A stretch of DNA of 64,000 nucleotides from the NCBI GenBank assembly GCA_963744005.1, contig CAVURU010000003.1, positions 1,426,001 through 1,490,000 of the forward strand. Reading direction: 5' to 3'. The notes below the pieces were generated by a model, which saw only the letters and a list, made by a program, of their open reading frames with translations, did not search any database and was not told where the DNA came from. The stretch comes from Palsa-504 sp963744005. Lineage in GTDB: Bacteria; Actinomycetota; Actinomycetes; Streptosporangiales; Streptosporangiaceae. The position numbers were made by a program, and so were the translations under genes. Positions within the stretch are counted from its first letter, which is position 1. Every line of letters begins with the position of its first letter. Positions 16,534-25,480 of this stretch are shown here, piece after piece.

Positions 16534-16830
16534 TGACGGCTCGGGCTGGGCGCGGTGAGCGGGCTCGGGGCCGACCGGGTGGTCGGTGTCGGCGGGGTGC
16601 GGATGCTCGGGCCGCGAGTGCTCCTGGTCCGCGGCAAGAACGGCGTGGAGGGGCCAGATGGCCGGCCAGCTCGCAGATCTGAGCTTCGAGGCGCTCCAGG
16701 GGAACAGGCGGAGGATCCTCAGGGCCGGGCGCGGGGTCCAGGACGGCGAGAGCGCCGGCCGAACGGGGCGTTCTATCGAACATGTATTTGACGATAACAC
16801 CCGGCTATGACAATCCTGGCTGGTGGCGGG

Positions 16831-17183
16831 CTAGTCCCAGCGGACGCGGACGCTGGATTGCCAGACGCCGAACAGGGCGGGATCGGCCTGGGCCAGGGTC
16901 TCGACCAGGGCCGCGTGGCCAGAGCGGAACCAGGCGAGCAGCTCGGCGTCGGAGGCGCCGCCGTGCAGGATCTCCTCTTCGGAGGGTCCGTCGAGGACCG
17001 CCTCCGGCCGTTCGGTGATGTGCCGTGCCGCCCAGCGATGGACGTAGCCGGTGTGCCGGAGCAGCTCTTTGACCCGCCGTCCGGGCAGGGCGGGACGGGG
17101 GCGCCCAGGCCGGCCCGGCCGGCCGCGGCAGCGAGCAGGTCGCCCTGGCGGCGCAGAGCCTCGATGTGGTCGGGTATCTCCAC
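16831..17183 (-). pseudogene. Broken, short mycothiol-dependent maleylpyruvate isomerase family gene
   Basis: From GTG 17183 the frame reads VEIPDHIEALRRQGDLLAAAAGRAGL...PPCPD. The matching continuation, RVKELLRHTGYVHRWAARHITERPE, is one base out of frame near 17074-17084, so a single base is missing at the expected Trp codon (CPDW-RVKELL). The expected His of the metal site is present in this segment. The frame stops at 16831 after only about 117 residues, whereas family members run past 200, so the C-terminal half is also missing. It lies beside the HNH relic in what looks like a decaying accessory islet. Confidence 0.65.
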
Positions 17184-17215
17184 GCCGCCATTGTGCCGCG
17201 GCCGGGAAGGCGGCA

Positions 17216-18001
17216 CTAGGCGGGGAGCGGCGCGCCGGTTTCCAGCAGGGTCTTGAGGCTGGAGATGACATCGGGCCAGCCGACGCTGACCATCTGGACC
17301 ACGATGCTGCCGGGCTCGAAGCCGTCGTGGGTCACGGTCAGCTTCACGCCCTGGGTGACGGGCTCGAGGTCGAAGGTGACCTTGGACCGCGGCTCGGCGG
17401 CCAGCTTGGCCACGAACTCCTCCTCCCAGCCGAACTTGTCGGCCAGCTCGGGGGTCATGGTGTGCCAGCTGTAGGACAGGCGGCGGTACGGGTCGGATTC
17501 GAGCACGACGCTGCCGGGATCGCTGATCACGACGCCGTGGTTGTCCCAGGTGATCGGCGAGCCCTTGGCCCAGTCCGTGCGCAGCTCGGTCTGCCAGTAA
17601 TGCCGGGTGAAGGCCGGGTCGGTCAGGCCCTGCCACAGCTTCTCGGGCGTGGTGCGGATGTAAGTGGTGTAGACGAACGACGGGGTGTCCATGTCGGTCT
17701 CCTCCAGGGCTTTCTTCAAATCGGCCAGGGCGTCAACCCGGGCCCGGTCGTAGCGGCTGATCCAGCGTTCGGCGATGTCGCTGATGGGTGCGGCGTTCAG
17801 GTAGTGCAGCTTCTCCCGGCCCCGGCGCACCGTGGTGACCAGGCCAGCGGCCTCGAGCACGGCCAGGTGCTTGCTGACCGACTGCCGGGCCATCTCCAGG
17901 CCGGCGGACAGCTCCCGAAGGGTCTGGCCGTTGCGGGCGTTCAGGCTGTCCAGCAGCAGGCGCCGGCTGGGGTCAGCCAGGGCTTTGAACACATCATCCA
18001 T
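17216..18001 (-). CDS. ArsR-type HTH regulator fused to an SRPBCC (AHSA1-like) domain
   Basis: 261 residues. Residues 1-80 form an ArsR winged helix: VFKALADPSRRLLLDSLNARNGQTLREL, recognition helix MARQSVSKHLAVLEAAGLV, wing VTTVRRGREKLHYLN. Residues 105-261 are an AHSA1/SRPBCC domain (FVYTTYIRTTPEKLWQGLTDPAF, GWPDVISSLKTLLETG), which usually binds a hydrophobic ligand. There are no cysteine metal sites, so a small organic ligand is more likely than a metal. It is preceded by a strong promoter overlapped by two inverted-repeat boxes, indicating autorepression. The downstream isomerase relic starts 32 bp after its stop and may once have been co-regulated. Confidence 0.88.
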   Translation of the reverse strand: MDDVFKALADPSRRLLLDSLNARNGQTLRELSAGLEMARQSVSKHLAVLEAAGLVTTVRRGREKLHYLNAAPISDIAERWISRYDRARVDALADLKKALEETDMDTPSFVYTTYIRTTPEKLWQGLTDPAFTRHYWQTELRTDWAKGSPITWDNHGVVISDPGSVVLESDPYRRLSYSWHTMTPELADKFGWEEEFVAKLAAEPRSKVTFDLEPVTQGVKLTVTHDGFEPGSIVVQMVSVGWPDVISSLKTLLETGAPLPA

Positions 18002-18017
18002 GTCGTCATCCTCGAAA

Positions 18018-18069
18018 GGCAGCCGATTGGCTGCTCTTTACATTAGGCAGCCAGATGGCTGCCTGTCAA
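18018..18069 (-). promoter_or_regulatory. arsR-type promoter with two operator boxes
   Basis: On the minus strand: -35 TTGACA (18064-18069), an 18-bp spacer, then -10 TAATGT (18040-18045). The spacer is exactly the inverted repeat GGCAGCC-N4-GGCTGCC (18046-18063). A second box, GGCAGCC-N4-GGCTGC (18018-18034), covers the predicted start of transcription; the centres are 28 bp apart. The layout predicts repression by the downstream ArsR-SRPBCC protein. Confidence 0.88.
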
Positions 18070-18144
18070 GGCCATCGGGGAACGGCGGACGAGGAGGTAA
18101 CGGGCGGGGAAGCCGGAGCTGGAAGAGGCGGCCCGCCGGAGCGG

Positions 18145-19074
18145 TCAGCTTTCGGCGCGGAGCAGGTCCAGGGCACGGGCCAGGTCGGGCGGGTAGGGGC
18201 TGGTGAACGAGACTTCCAGGCCGTCGGCGGGGTGGGCGAAGGTGAGGCTGACGGCGTGCAGCCACTGGCGGGTCAGGCCCAGGTGGGCGGCCAGGACGGG
18301 ATCGGCGCCGTAGAGGAGGTCGCCGACGCACGGGTGCCGGATGGCGGACATGTGCACGCGGATCTGGTGGGTGCGGCCGGTTTCCAGGTCGACGCCGATC
18401 AGGCTGGCCGCGCGGAAGGCTTCCATGGTGTCGTAGTGGGTCACGCTGGGGCGGCCGTCGCTGATCACGGCGAAGCGGCCGTCGCCGCCGGGGTGACGGC
18501 CGATGGGGGCGTCCACGGTGCCGCGGAGCGGGTCGGGATGGCCCTGGACCAGGGCGTGATAGCGCTTGGACACGGTGCGCTCGCGGAAGGCGCGCTTCAG
18601 CTCGGAGTAGGCGCGCTCGCTCTTGGCCACGACCATGACGCCGGTGGTGTTGGCGTCCAGGCGGTGGACGATGCCCTGGCGCTCGGCCGCGCCGCTGGTG
18701 GCGATGGTGTGGCCGGTGGCGGCCAGGCCGCCGGTGACGGTGGGGCCGGTCCAGCCGGGGGCCGGGTGGGCAGCCACGCCGCGGGGCTTGTCGATGACCA
18801 GGATGTCGTCGTCCTCGAACAGGACGGCCAGGCCCTCGACCGGCGCGGGCAGCTCGGCCGGGCGGGGCGACGGGAGGGTGACCTGCAGCGGGTCCCCGGC
18901 CAGGACCCGGTCCGACTTGGCCGCGGGACGGCCGTCGAGCAGGACCAGGCCGTCGCCGATCAGCTCGGCGGCCTTGGACCGGGACAGGCCGAACATCCGG
19001 GACAGCGCGGCATCGAGCCGTTCCCCGTCCAGCCCGTCGGGGACGGCGACCTCGCGCTCACCCGGTGCGGTCAT
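18145..19074 (-). CDS. rluD: 23S rRNA pseudouridine synthase, RluD family
   Basis: 309 residues from ATG 19074. It has an N-terminal S4 RNA-binding domain (ERLDAALSRMFGLSRSKAAELIGDGLVLLDG) and a RluA/RluD catalytic domain with the HRLDANTTGVMVVAK motif containing the catalytic Asp. The C-terminal GRTHQIRVHMSAIRHPCVGDLLYG segment is characteristic. Isomerises uridines in 23S rRNA. The start lies 17 bp inside the end of lspA, the usual lspA-rluD coupling. Confidence 0.94.
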   Translation of the reverse strand: MTAPGEREVAVPDGLDGERLDAALSRMFGLSRSKAAELIGDGLVLLDGRPAAKSDRVLAGDPLQVTLPSPRPAELPAPVEGLAVLFEDDDILVIDKPRGVAAHPAPGWTGPTVTGGLAATGHTIATSGAAERQGIVHRLDANTTGVMVVAKSERAYSELKRAFRERTVSKRYHALVQGHPDPLRGTVDAPIGRHPGGDGRFAVISDGRPSVTHYDTMEAFRAASLIGVDLETGRTHQIRVHMSAIRHPCVGDLLYGADPVLAAHLGLTRQWLHAVSLTFAHPADGLEVSFTSPYPPDLARALDLLRAES

Positions 19075-19582
19075 CGGCCGGGGAGGTCGGTGCGGTGACT
19101 TGACGGGTGCCGTCGAGGCGGACGCCGCGCAACGCGAGCAGGACGACCAGGACCCCGGCGCAGACGATGGCCGAGTCGGCCAGGTTGAAGATCGGCCAGT
19201 GCGGCCACTCGATCCAGTCGACCACCTCGCCGCGGAACAGGCCGGGGGCGCGGAAGATCCGGTCGCCCAGGTTGCCCATGGCGCCGCCGAGGAGCAGGCC
19301 GAGGGCGATGGCCCAGCCGACACTGCGCAGGTTGCGGGCGGTGCGCAGGATGTAGACGATCACGCCCACCGCAATGACGGTGAAGACGATGGTCATCGAG
19401 GTGCCGATGCTGAACGCGGCGCCGCCGTTGCGGGTCAGCGTGATGGTGAGGAACCCGCCCAGCAGCCGGATGGGCGGATGGCCGGGCATCCTGGCCACCA
19501 CGATGGCCTTGGAGATGATGTCAGCGGCCAGGACGAACGCGGCGACCCCCAGCAGGAGGCCGACCCGGCGCGGCCGCCGCAC
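19058..19582 (-). CDS. lspA: Lipoprotein signal peptidase II
   Basis: 174 residues from GTG 19582; the frame is open upstream but there overlaps the TraR/DksA-like frame, so the start is uncertain. Cleaves prolipoprotein signal peptides in the cytoplasmic membrane. Four transmembrane segments. The first conserved Asp/Lys motif is LAADIISKAIV, then TLTRNGGAAFSIG (Asn-Gly-Gly-Ala-Ala-Phe-Ser), LGGAMGNLGDRIFR (first catalytic Asp) and WPIFNLADSAIV (second catalytic Asp). Overlaps rluD by 17 bp. Confidence 0.93.
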   Translation of the reverse strand: MRRPRRVGLLLGVAAFVLAADIISKAIVVARMPGHPPIRLLGGFLTITLTRNGGAAFSIGTSMTIVFTVIAVGVIVYILRTARNLRSVGWAIALGLLLGGAMGNLGDRIFRAPGLFRGEVVDWIEWPHWPIFNLADSAIVCAGVLVVLLALRGVRLDGTRQVTAPTSPADDRTG

Positions 19583-19590
19583 GGGATCGT

Positions 19591-19796
19591 TCAGTGCCGC
19601 CCCTCGCGCTGCTGGCAGGTCAGGCACAGGGTCGCCCGCGGGAACGCCATCAGGCGCGCCTTCCCGATCGGCTGGCCGCATGATTCGCATACTCCATATG
19701 TTCCCGCATCGATCCGGCCCAGCGTGCGCTCTCCTTGGTCAAGCAGGTCACGGGCGTTCCGGTGACGGGAGAGTTCCGGCGGGGCTCGGCAGGCAT
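19591..19796 (-). pseudogene. TraR/DksA C4 zinc-finger gene, truncated or frameshifted
   Basis: An open frame ending at 19591 encodes ELSRHRNARDLLDQGERTLGRIDAG followed by a complete TraR/DksA zinc finger, CESCGQPIGKARLMAFPRATLCLTC (C-X2-C-X17-C-X2-C). No ATG, GTG or TTG occurs in this frame after its upstream stop at 19819-19821. Either the long N-terminal coiled coil found in the family has been deleted, or a short protein starts at ATG 19796 (MPAEPRR...) and one base is missing near 19780. The locus between lspA and ileS is where relatives carry a traR/dksA gene. Confidence 0.7.
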
Positions 19797-19865
19797 GAGC
19801 GGAGGATAATTCGCGTTGCTACGCGTGGCAAACCGGCGTCGGCGGAGGTGGGTTAGCCTGGGCCG

Positions 19866-22800
19866 GTGCCTCCATTCGCGCCGCTTCCCGCGCAGGTCGA
19901 CCTGCCCGCACTCGAACACGAGATCCTGGCCCGCTGGCGGGAGACCGGGACCTTCGAGCGGTCCCTGGCGCAGACGGCGGGCGGGCCGTCCTGGATCTTC
20001 TACGAGGGCCCGCCGACGGCCAACGGGCTGCCCGGCGCGCACCACGTCGAGGCGCGGACGTTCAAGGACCTGTTCCCCCGGTTCAAGACCATGCAGGGCT
20101 TCCACGTGCCGCGCCGGGCCGGCTGGGACTGCCACGGGCTGCCGGTCGAGGTCGCGGTGGAGAAGGAACTCGGCCTGACCGGCAAGCGCGACATCGAGGC
20201 CTACGGCGTGGCCAGGTTCAACGAGCGCTGCCGCGAGTCGGTGCTGCGGTACGTGGGCGCGTGGCTGGAGATGTCACAGCGGATGGGCTACTGGGCGGAC
20301 ACCGAGAACGCCTACCAGACCATGGATCCGCGCTACATCGAGTCGGTGTGGTGGTCCCTCAAGGTCATCTTCGACAAGGGACTGCTGGTCCGCGACTTCC
20401 GGATCAGCCCGTACTGCCCGCGCTGCGGCACGCCGCTGTCGGACCACGAGATGGGCCAGGAGGGTGTCTACCAGACGGTCACCGACCCGGCCATCACGGT
20501 CAGGTTCCCGCTGGTCAGCGTGCCGGACGGGGCGCCGGCCGAGCTGGCCGGGGCCGATCTGCTGGTCTGGACGACCACCCCGTGGACGCTGGTGTCCAAC
20601 ACCGCGGTGGCGGTCCACCCGGCGGCGGCCTACGTGGTCGCGGCCCGTTCCGGCGACGGGAACCGCGTGGTGGTGGCGGCTGACCTGGTGGCCACCGTGC
20701 TGGATCACGACTGGCGGGTCATCGCCCGGTTCGCGGGCCAGGAATTGATCGGGGCCAGATACCGTCCTCCGTTCGGGATAAAGGACATCCCCGACGCGCA
20801 CGTGGTGATCCCGGGGTCGTTCGTCACCACGCAGGACGGCACCGGGCTGGTGCACATCGCGCCGGCGTTCGGGGCCGACGACATGGACGTGTCGCGGGCG
20901 CACGGGCTGCCGGTGGTCAACCCGGTCAAGCCGGACGGGCACTTCGAGGACGACCTGATGCTGGTCGGCGGGCTGTTCTTCAAGGACGCCGACCCGGTGC
21001 TGATCGGCGACCTGGCCGACCGCGGGCTGCTGTTCGACTCGCACCGGCACGAGCACAGCTACCCGCACTGCTGGCGGTGCGGGACGCTGCTGCTGTACTA
21101 CGCGGTGCCGTCCTGGTACATCCGGACCACGGCGATCAAGGATCAGCTGCTCGCGGAGAACGAGAAGACGAGGTGGTACCCGGCCACGGTGAAGCACGGC
21201 CGGTACGGCGAGTGGCTGCGCAACAACGTGGACTGGGCGCTGTCGCGGACCCGGTACTGGGGCACTCCCCTGCCGCTGTGGGAGTGCGCGGACGGCCACG
21301 TGACCTGCGTCGGGGCGCTGTCGGAGCTGTCGGAGCTGTCGGGTGCGGACCTGTCCGATCTCGACCCGCACCGGCCCTTCGTCGACGGGGTGACCTTCAG
21401 CTGCCCGGAATGCGGCCAGCGGGCGCGGCGGGTGCCGGAGGTGATCGACGTCTGGTACGACTCCGGCTCGATGCCGTTCGCCCAGCACGGCGCGCCGCTG
21501 CGGGGCGCGCGGGAGTTCCAGGCGGAGTACCCGGCCCAGTTCATCTGCGAGGCGCTGGACCAGACCCGGGGCTGGTTCTACTCGCTGATGACGGTGGGGA
21601 CCCTGGTGCAGGGACGCTCGGCGTACGAGAACGTGGTGTGCCTGGGCCTCATCCTGGACGAGGCGGGCCGCAAGATGAGCAAGCACGTGGGCAACGTGCT
21701 CGAGCCGATGCCGCTGATGGAGGAGCACGGGGCGGACGCGCTGCGCTGGTTCTTCGCGGCCTCGGGCTCGCCGTGGGGCGACCGGCGGATCGGCCACGAC
21801 GCGCTGAACGAGATCGTCAGGAAGGTGCTGCTCACCTACTGGAACACGGCCTCGTTCCTGGTCCTGTACGCGAACGCGGGCGGCTGGACGCCGGCCGACC
21901 TGGCCGCGCGCCGGCCGTGACGCAGCGGCCGCAGCTGGACCGGTGGGTGCTGAGCGAGCTGCACGCGGTGACGCGGGACGTGACGGCGGCGCTGGAGGAG
22001 TTCGACACGGCGGCGGCGGGGCGGCGGCTCGGGGCGTTCATCGACGACCTGTCCAACTGGTACGTGCGCCGGTCGAGGCGCCGGTTCTGGGACGGCCCCG
22101 GCCAGCCCGAGGGCGCGGCGGCGTTCGCCACGCTGCACGAATGCGTGCTCACGCTGACGCTGCTGATGGCGCCGTTCGTGCCGTTCGTGACCGACTACGT
22201 GTGGGGCGTGCTGCGGGGCCCGGCCGACGCCGAGTCGGTGCACCTGGCCTCGTGGCCGGGCTTCGACGAGGCGCTGATCGACTCCCCGCTCTCTGGGCAG
22301 ATGGGACTGGTGCGACGTCTGGTGGAGCTGGGACGTTCGGCCCGGGCCGGGGCGTCGGTGCGGACGCGGCAGCCGCTGTCCCGGGCGCTGATCGGGGCGG
22401 CCGGATTCGCCCAGCTGCCGGACGAGCTGCGGTCGGAGATCGCCGCTGAGCTGAACGTGTCGGGGCTGGAGCCGCTGGCCGGCGAGCTGGTCGACTACGG
22501 GGTCAAGCCGAACTTCCGGGCCCTGGGGCGGCGGTTCGGGGCGCAGACCAAGACCGTGGCGGCGGCGCTGGCTGAGCAGCCGGCCGCGGAGGTGGCGGCC
22601 GCGGTGCTGGCGGGCGGGACGTTCGGGGTGCGGCCGGAGGGCTTCACCGAGCCGGTGGAGCTGGGCGCGGACGACGTGATCGTGACCCGGACGCCGCGGG
22701 CGGGCTGGGCGGTGGCCACCGACGGCGGCGAGACGGTGGCCATCGACACCGCGGTCAGCCCGGAGCTGCGCCGGGAGGGCGTGGCCCGGGAGTTCGTCCG

Positions 22801-23050
22801 GCTGATCGCCGACGCGCGCAAGAACGACGGCCTGGAGGTCACCGACCGGATCTGGCTGCGCTGGTCAGCGGATGATCCGCAGGTGGCCGCGGCCCTCGCC
22901 GAGCACGCGGGGTTCATCGCCGGGGAGGTCCTCGCCGCCGACTACGGGCCGGTCGTCTCGAGGCCGGGCTCGGCGGGTCCGGAGGCCGAGGCGGTGCGGG
23001 AGCACGTCGAGGCCAGCCTCGGCCTGACCTTCTGGCTCCGGCGGATGTAA
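19866..23050 (+). CDS. ileS: Isoleucyl-tRNA synthetase (frameshift near 21.91 kb)
   Basis: About 1061 residues if one missing base is restored. Charges tRNA-Ile; essential. The class-I HIGH-equivalent is NGLPGAHHVEART (the GxxHH form used by actinobacterial and eukaryote-like IleS), followed by GWDCHGLPVE, and the KMSKS-equivalent is KMSKHVGNV. The frame from GTG 19866 stops at TGA 21918-21920; the continuation (VTQRPQLDRWVLSELHAVTRDV, anticodon-binding domain through FWLRRM) is open in the next frame from about 21,905 to 23,050. The junction is the GC run ccgcgcgccggccg. As the gene is essential and no second copy is seen, a sequencing/assembly deletion is the likely cause. Confidence 0.9.
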
Positions 23051-24192
23051 CTCGGCGGCCGTGTCCGGGTCGGGCTGATCCGGCAGGCAGGCCCGGCACG
23101 GGCTGCAGCCGGACGCGCGGGCGGCGCTGACCGTCATCCGGTTCAGGTCGCCGTCGCCCATGAACCGGATGAGCAGGCACTGCGGCGTGTGGTAGCGCGG
23201 GACGCCCGGGACGACGGTGACCTCGCGCTGGAGGACGGCGGCGGGCTCGTCGTCGATCTTGACCGCGGCGTGCTGGAGGGTGGGCTGCTCTTCGGCGGGA
23301 GACTGGGCCGCGGGCTGGTGGGCTCCGCTGGCCTCGGCGGCCGGGGAGCTCTGCGGGCGGCGGCTGTGGCGGCGCTGGCGGCAGGCGCTGTGTCGGCAGG
23401 CGCTGTGTCGGCAGGCGCTGTGTCGGCAGGCGCTGTGTCGGCAGGCGCTGTGTCGGCAGGCGCTGTGTCGGCAGGCGCCGTATCGGCGGGGCCTGACCCG
23501 GCGGGCTCGGCCTCGGGTCGCGGGGCGGCGACGGTGGCGGCCGCCGATGCGGCCGGGAGGGACGGCTCGGCGGGCTGGGGAGCCGAGGGGGGCGCCGGAG
23601 GGGCGGGCCGGATCTCCTGGGCGGGACGGGTGTCCGCGGCCTGGAAGGCCGGGCGGGAGTCCAGGGTGCTGGAGACCTGGGCCGCGGGGCGAGGGATCTC
23701 GCGCAGCGGCTGGGTGGCCGGGGCATCCGAGCCCCAGGTCCAGGCGGAGGCGGCCGCGGCGGGAGCCTGGGCGGCGAGCTGGGTGGTCGCGGGCTCGGCG
23801 CCGGGAGCGGCAGCAGCCGCGGCAGGCTGGGCGGGCTGGGGGGCCGGCGGCGACGCGACGGGCTGAAGGGCCGTGACCTGCGGGACCACGGCGGGCTGGA
23901 CCACGGGCGGCTGGGCGGCGGCGGGCTGGGCCATAGCGGCCTGGGTAGCGGGCTGCAACTGGGCCGCGGCCGGGTCGGGCACGACCTGCTGGGTCGCGGC
24001 AGGCTGGAGCGGAGCCGAGTCGGGCTGGCCGAAAAGCTCACGGCGCTTGATGATGGCGCCGATGGCCAGGCACAGGAGGGCTGCGCCGCTCACCCCGATG
24101 GCCGCGTAGACAAGCATCAGCCTGCTGGTCACCACTCCGGCGACCAGCAGGCCGACTGCCACGGCCACGAGGAACGCGCTGAACCGGATCAC
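22865..24192 (-). CDS. Ala/Pro-rich membrane protein with C-terminal Cys motif (frameshift near 23.3 kb)
   Basis: From ATG 24192 two transmembrane segments (residues about 4-25 and 28-50) are followed by some 230 residues rich in Ala, Pro and Gln, including seven PADTA repeats. The recognisable C-terminal part, VVPGVPRYHTPQCLLIRFMG then GCSPCRACLPD, is in another frame, so one base is missing at about 23,310-23,380. Homologues next to ileS in relatives end with a similar C-X2-C block; function unknown. As read, the C-terminal frame continues to 22865 and overlaps the 3' end of ileS antisense by 186 bp; the true stop may be nearer 23,050. Confidence 0.6.
23381..23485 (-). repeat. Seven tandem 15-bp repeats
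   Basis: Six perfect copies of gcaggcgctgtgtcg and one variant (gcaggcgccgtatcg), head to tail with no spacers, encoding PADTA each time in the minus-strand gene. Because the unit is 15 bp, copy-number change keeps the frame. Confidence 0.95.
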
Positions 24193-24229
24193 GAGCGTCC
24201 TCTCAGCGTTTCCCCGAAGCCCTCAATGC

Positions 24230-25071
24230 CTAGCGACGGTCGCGCGGGGGCGCTCCCTCGGCGGTGCGGAACCCGCCGGAGTGCGGCACGACCTCGGACA
24301 TCCCGTACTGACCGTTGCGGGCCCCGACCGGCGCGCTGAGCGCGGCGGGCATCGCGGGCTGAGTACCTGTGCCGACGGCTGGGAAGCCACCGGTCTCGGT
24401 CACGCCCGCGTCGAGGTCGCGGAGCTGGCCTTCCAGGTATGCCTTGAGCCTGCTGCGGTACTCCCGCTCGAAGGCACGCAGGTCGTCGACCCGGCGCTCC
24501 AGTTCCTCGCGGGTCTGCACCAGCGAGCCCATGGCCTGACGGTGGCGCTCCTGCGCGTCCCGCTCGAGGCTCTCGGCCCGGGCCCGGGCGTCGCCGGTGA
24601 TCTGCTCGGCCTGGCGGCGAGCCTTGGTCAGGACCTCGTCGGCCTCGCGGCGGGCGCGGCCGAGGGTCTCGTCGGCTTCCCGGCGGGCGTCGGCGATGGC
24701 CTGGTCGGCCGTCTGCTGGGCCAGCGAGAGGACGCGGGCGGCCGTGTCCATGTTGTCCTCGATGTGCGGCATGCCGCCGCCCATCATGACCGGCTCGGGC
24801 TGCCGGCGCTCCGGCTCCATCCGTGGCTCGGACGCCATCATGTCTGGCTTCGGGTCGGACAGCGGAGAGCTCAGCGCGGGAACCGCGCCGACTTGCCTCC
24901 GCGCAGCACTTCCGCCAGCTTGGCCCGGAGCTCTTCGTTCTCCTGGATCAGCCGGTCGAGCTCACCCTCGACCTCGTCGAGGAAGGCATCGACCTCTTCC
25001 TCGTCGTAGCCGGGCCGGAGCCTGGTCGTACTGAACTGCTTATTCCGCACATCCGCGGGCGTCAGCGGCAT
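24230..25071 (-). CDS. divIVA: DivIVA/Wag31 polar growth and division protein (frameshift near 24.89 kb)
   Basis: About 280 residues when one missing base is restored. It marks curved membrane at poles and organises tip growth. From ATG 25071 the conserved N-terminal lipid-binding domain reads MPLTPADVRNKQF...RLRPGYDEEEVDAFLDEVE and continues to GGKSA, then hits a TGA at 24873. The next frame continues AVPALSSPLSDPKPDMM... and, after a low-complexity linker, the long C-terminal coiled coil (from AARVLSLAQQTADQAIADAR to SRLKAYLEGQLRDLDAG). The missing base is in the run between 24880 and 24892. Essential in actinobacteria, so assembly error is likely. In the usual place between the ileS side and yggT. 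Confidence 0.88.
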
Positions 25072-25120
25072 CTCGTCTCCTCGGCGCACTTGGACCGTGT
25101 TCCTCACGACGGTACCCGAA

Positions 25121-25378
25121 TCAAAGGTGCGGCACAGCCACTTCGAGCAGGATCAACACCACGATGAACAGAACCATGAAACTGAGGTCCATCGCCACCA
25201 TACCGAGCCGGAGCGGCGGGATGAAGCGACGCAGGAATTTCAGCGGCGGGTCTGTCACGGTAAAGATCGCTTCAGCCAGCACAAGCACGATGCCCGATGG
25301 GCGCCACTCGCGCGCGAAAACCTGAATCCAGCCGAAGATCATCCTGCCGACCAGGATGACCAGGTAGATCGTCAGCAC
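25121..25378 (-). CDS. YggT/YlmG family membrane protein
   Basis: 85 residues from GTG 25378 with GAGGT just upstream. Two hydrophobic segments (about residues 1-18 and 60-82) flank the family motif TDPPLKFLRRFIPPLRLG. YggT/YlmG proteins are linked to division and osmotic adaptation but their biochemical role is not settled. It lies between sepF and divIVA, the conserved order. Confidence 0.93.
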   Translation of the reverse strand: MLTIYLVILVGRMIFGWIQVFAREWRPSGIVLVLAEAIFTVTDPPLKFLRRFIPPLRLGMVAMDLSFMVLFIVVLILLEVAVPHL

Positions 25379-25480
25379 GTACCTCAGGACATCTGCAGGA
25401 CTTCCACGAATCCACCCGGCCCTCGGCGCCGGGCCCCCCGGCGCAGTAACTGATCGGCGTCACGTCACCACTGCTGCTCG

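Larger units (their letters stand above)
15514..16783 (-). pseudogene. Gutted DUF222-HNH endonuclease (13E12-type) relic
   Basis: The 5' end (ATG 16783) encodes about 44 residues typical of the start of these proteins (MFDRTPRSAGALAVLD..., then LERLEAQICELAGHLA). The frame is then lost, and a different frame resumes with the post-DUF222 part: SLADALLVLAESFLSHG, CHVEDGPALSAATAQRIA, then an intact HNH domain CRFPGCESRRIDLHHI...LDNLISLCRHHHQVVHDRGYL. Most of the DUF222 core (roughly 100-150 residues) is missing at the junction, so this is an internal deletion with a frameshift rather than a single sequencing error. Family members are highly repeated in actinobacterial genomes and their role is unclear. 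Two identical 20-bp palindromes lie inside. Confidence 0.75.

Noticed and set aside
23381..23485. Possible CRISPR array
   Set aside because: The seven 15-bp units are contiguous with no spacers and encode an in-frame PADTA repeat.
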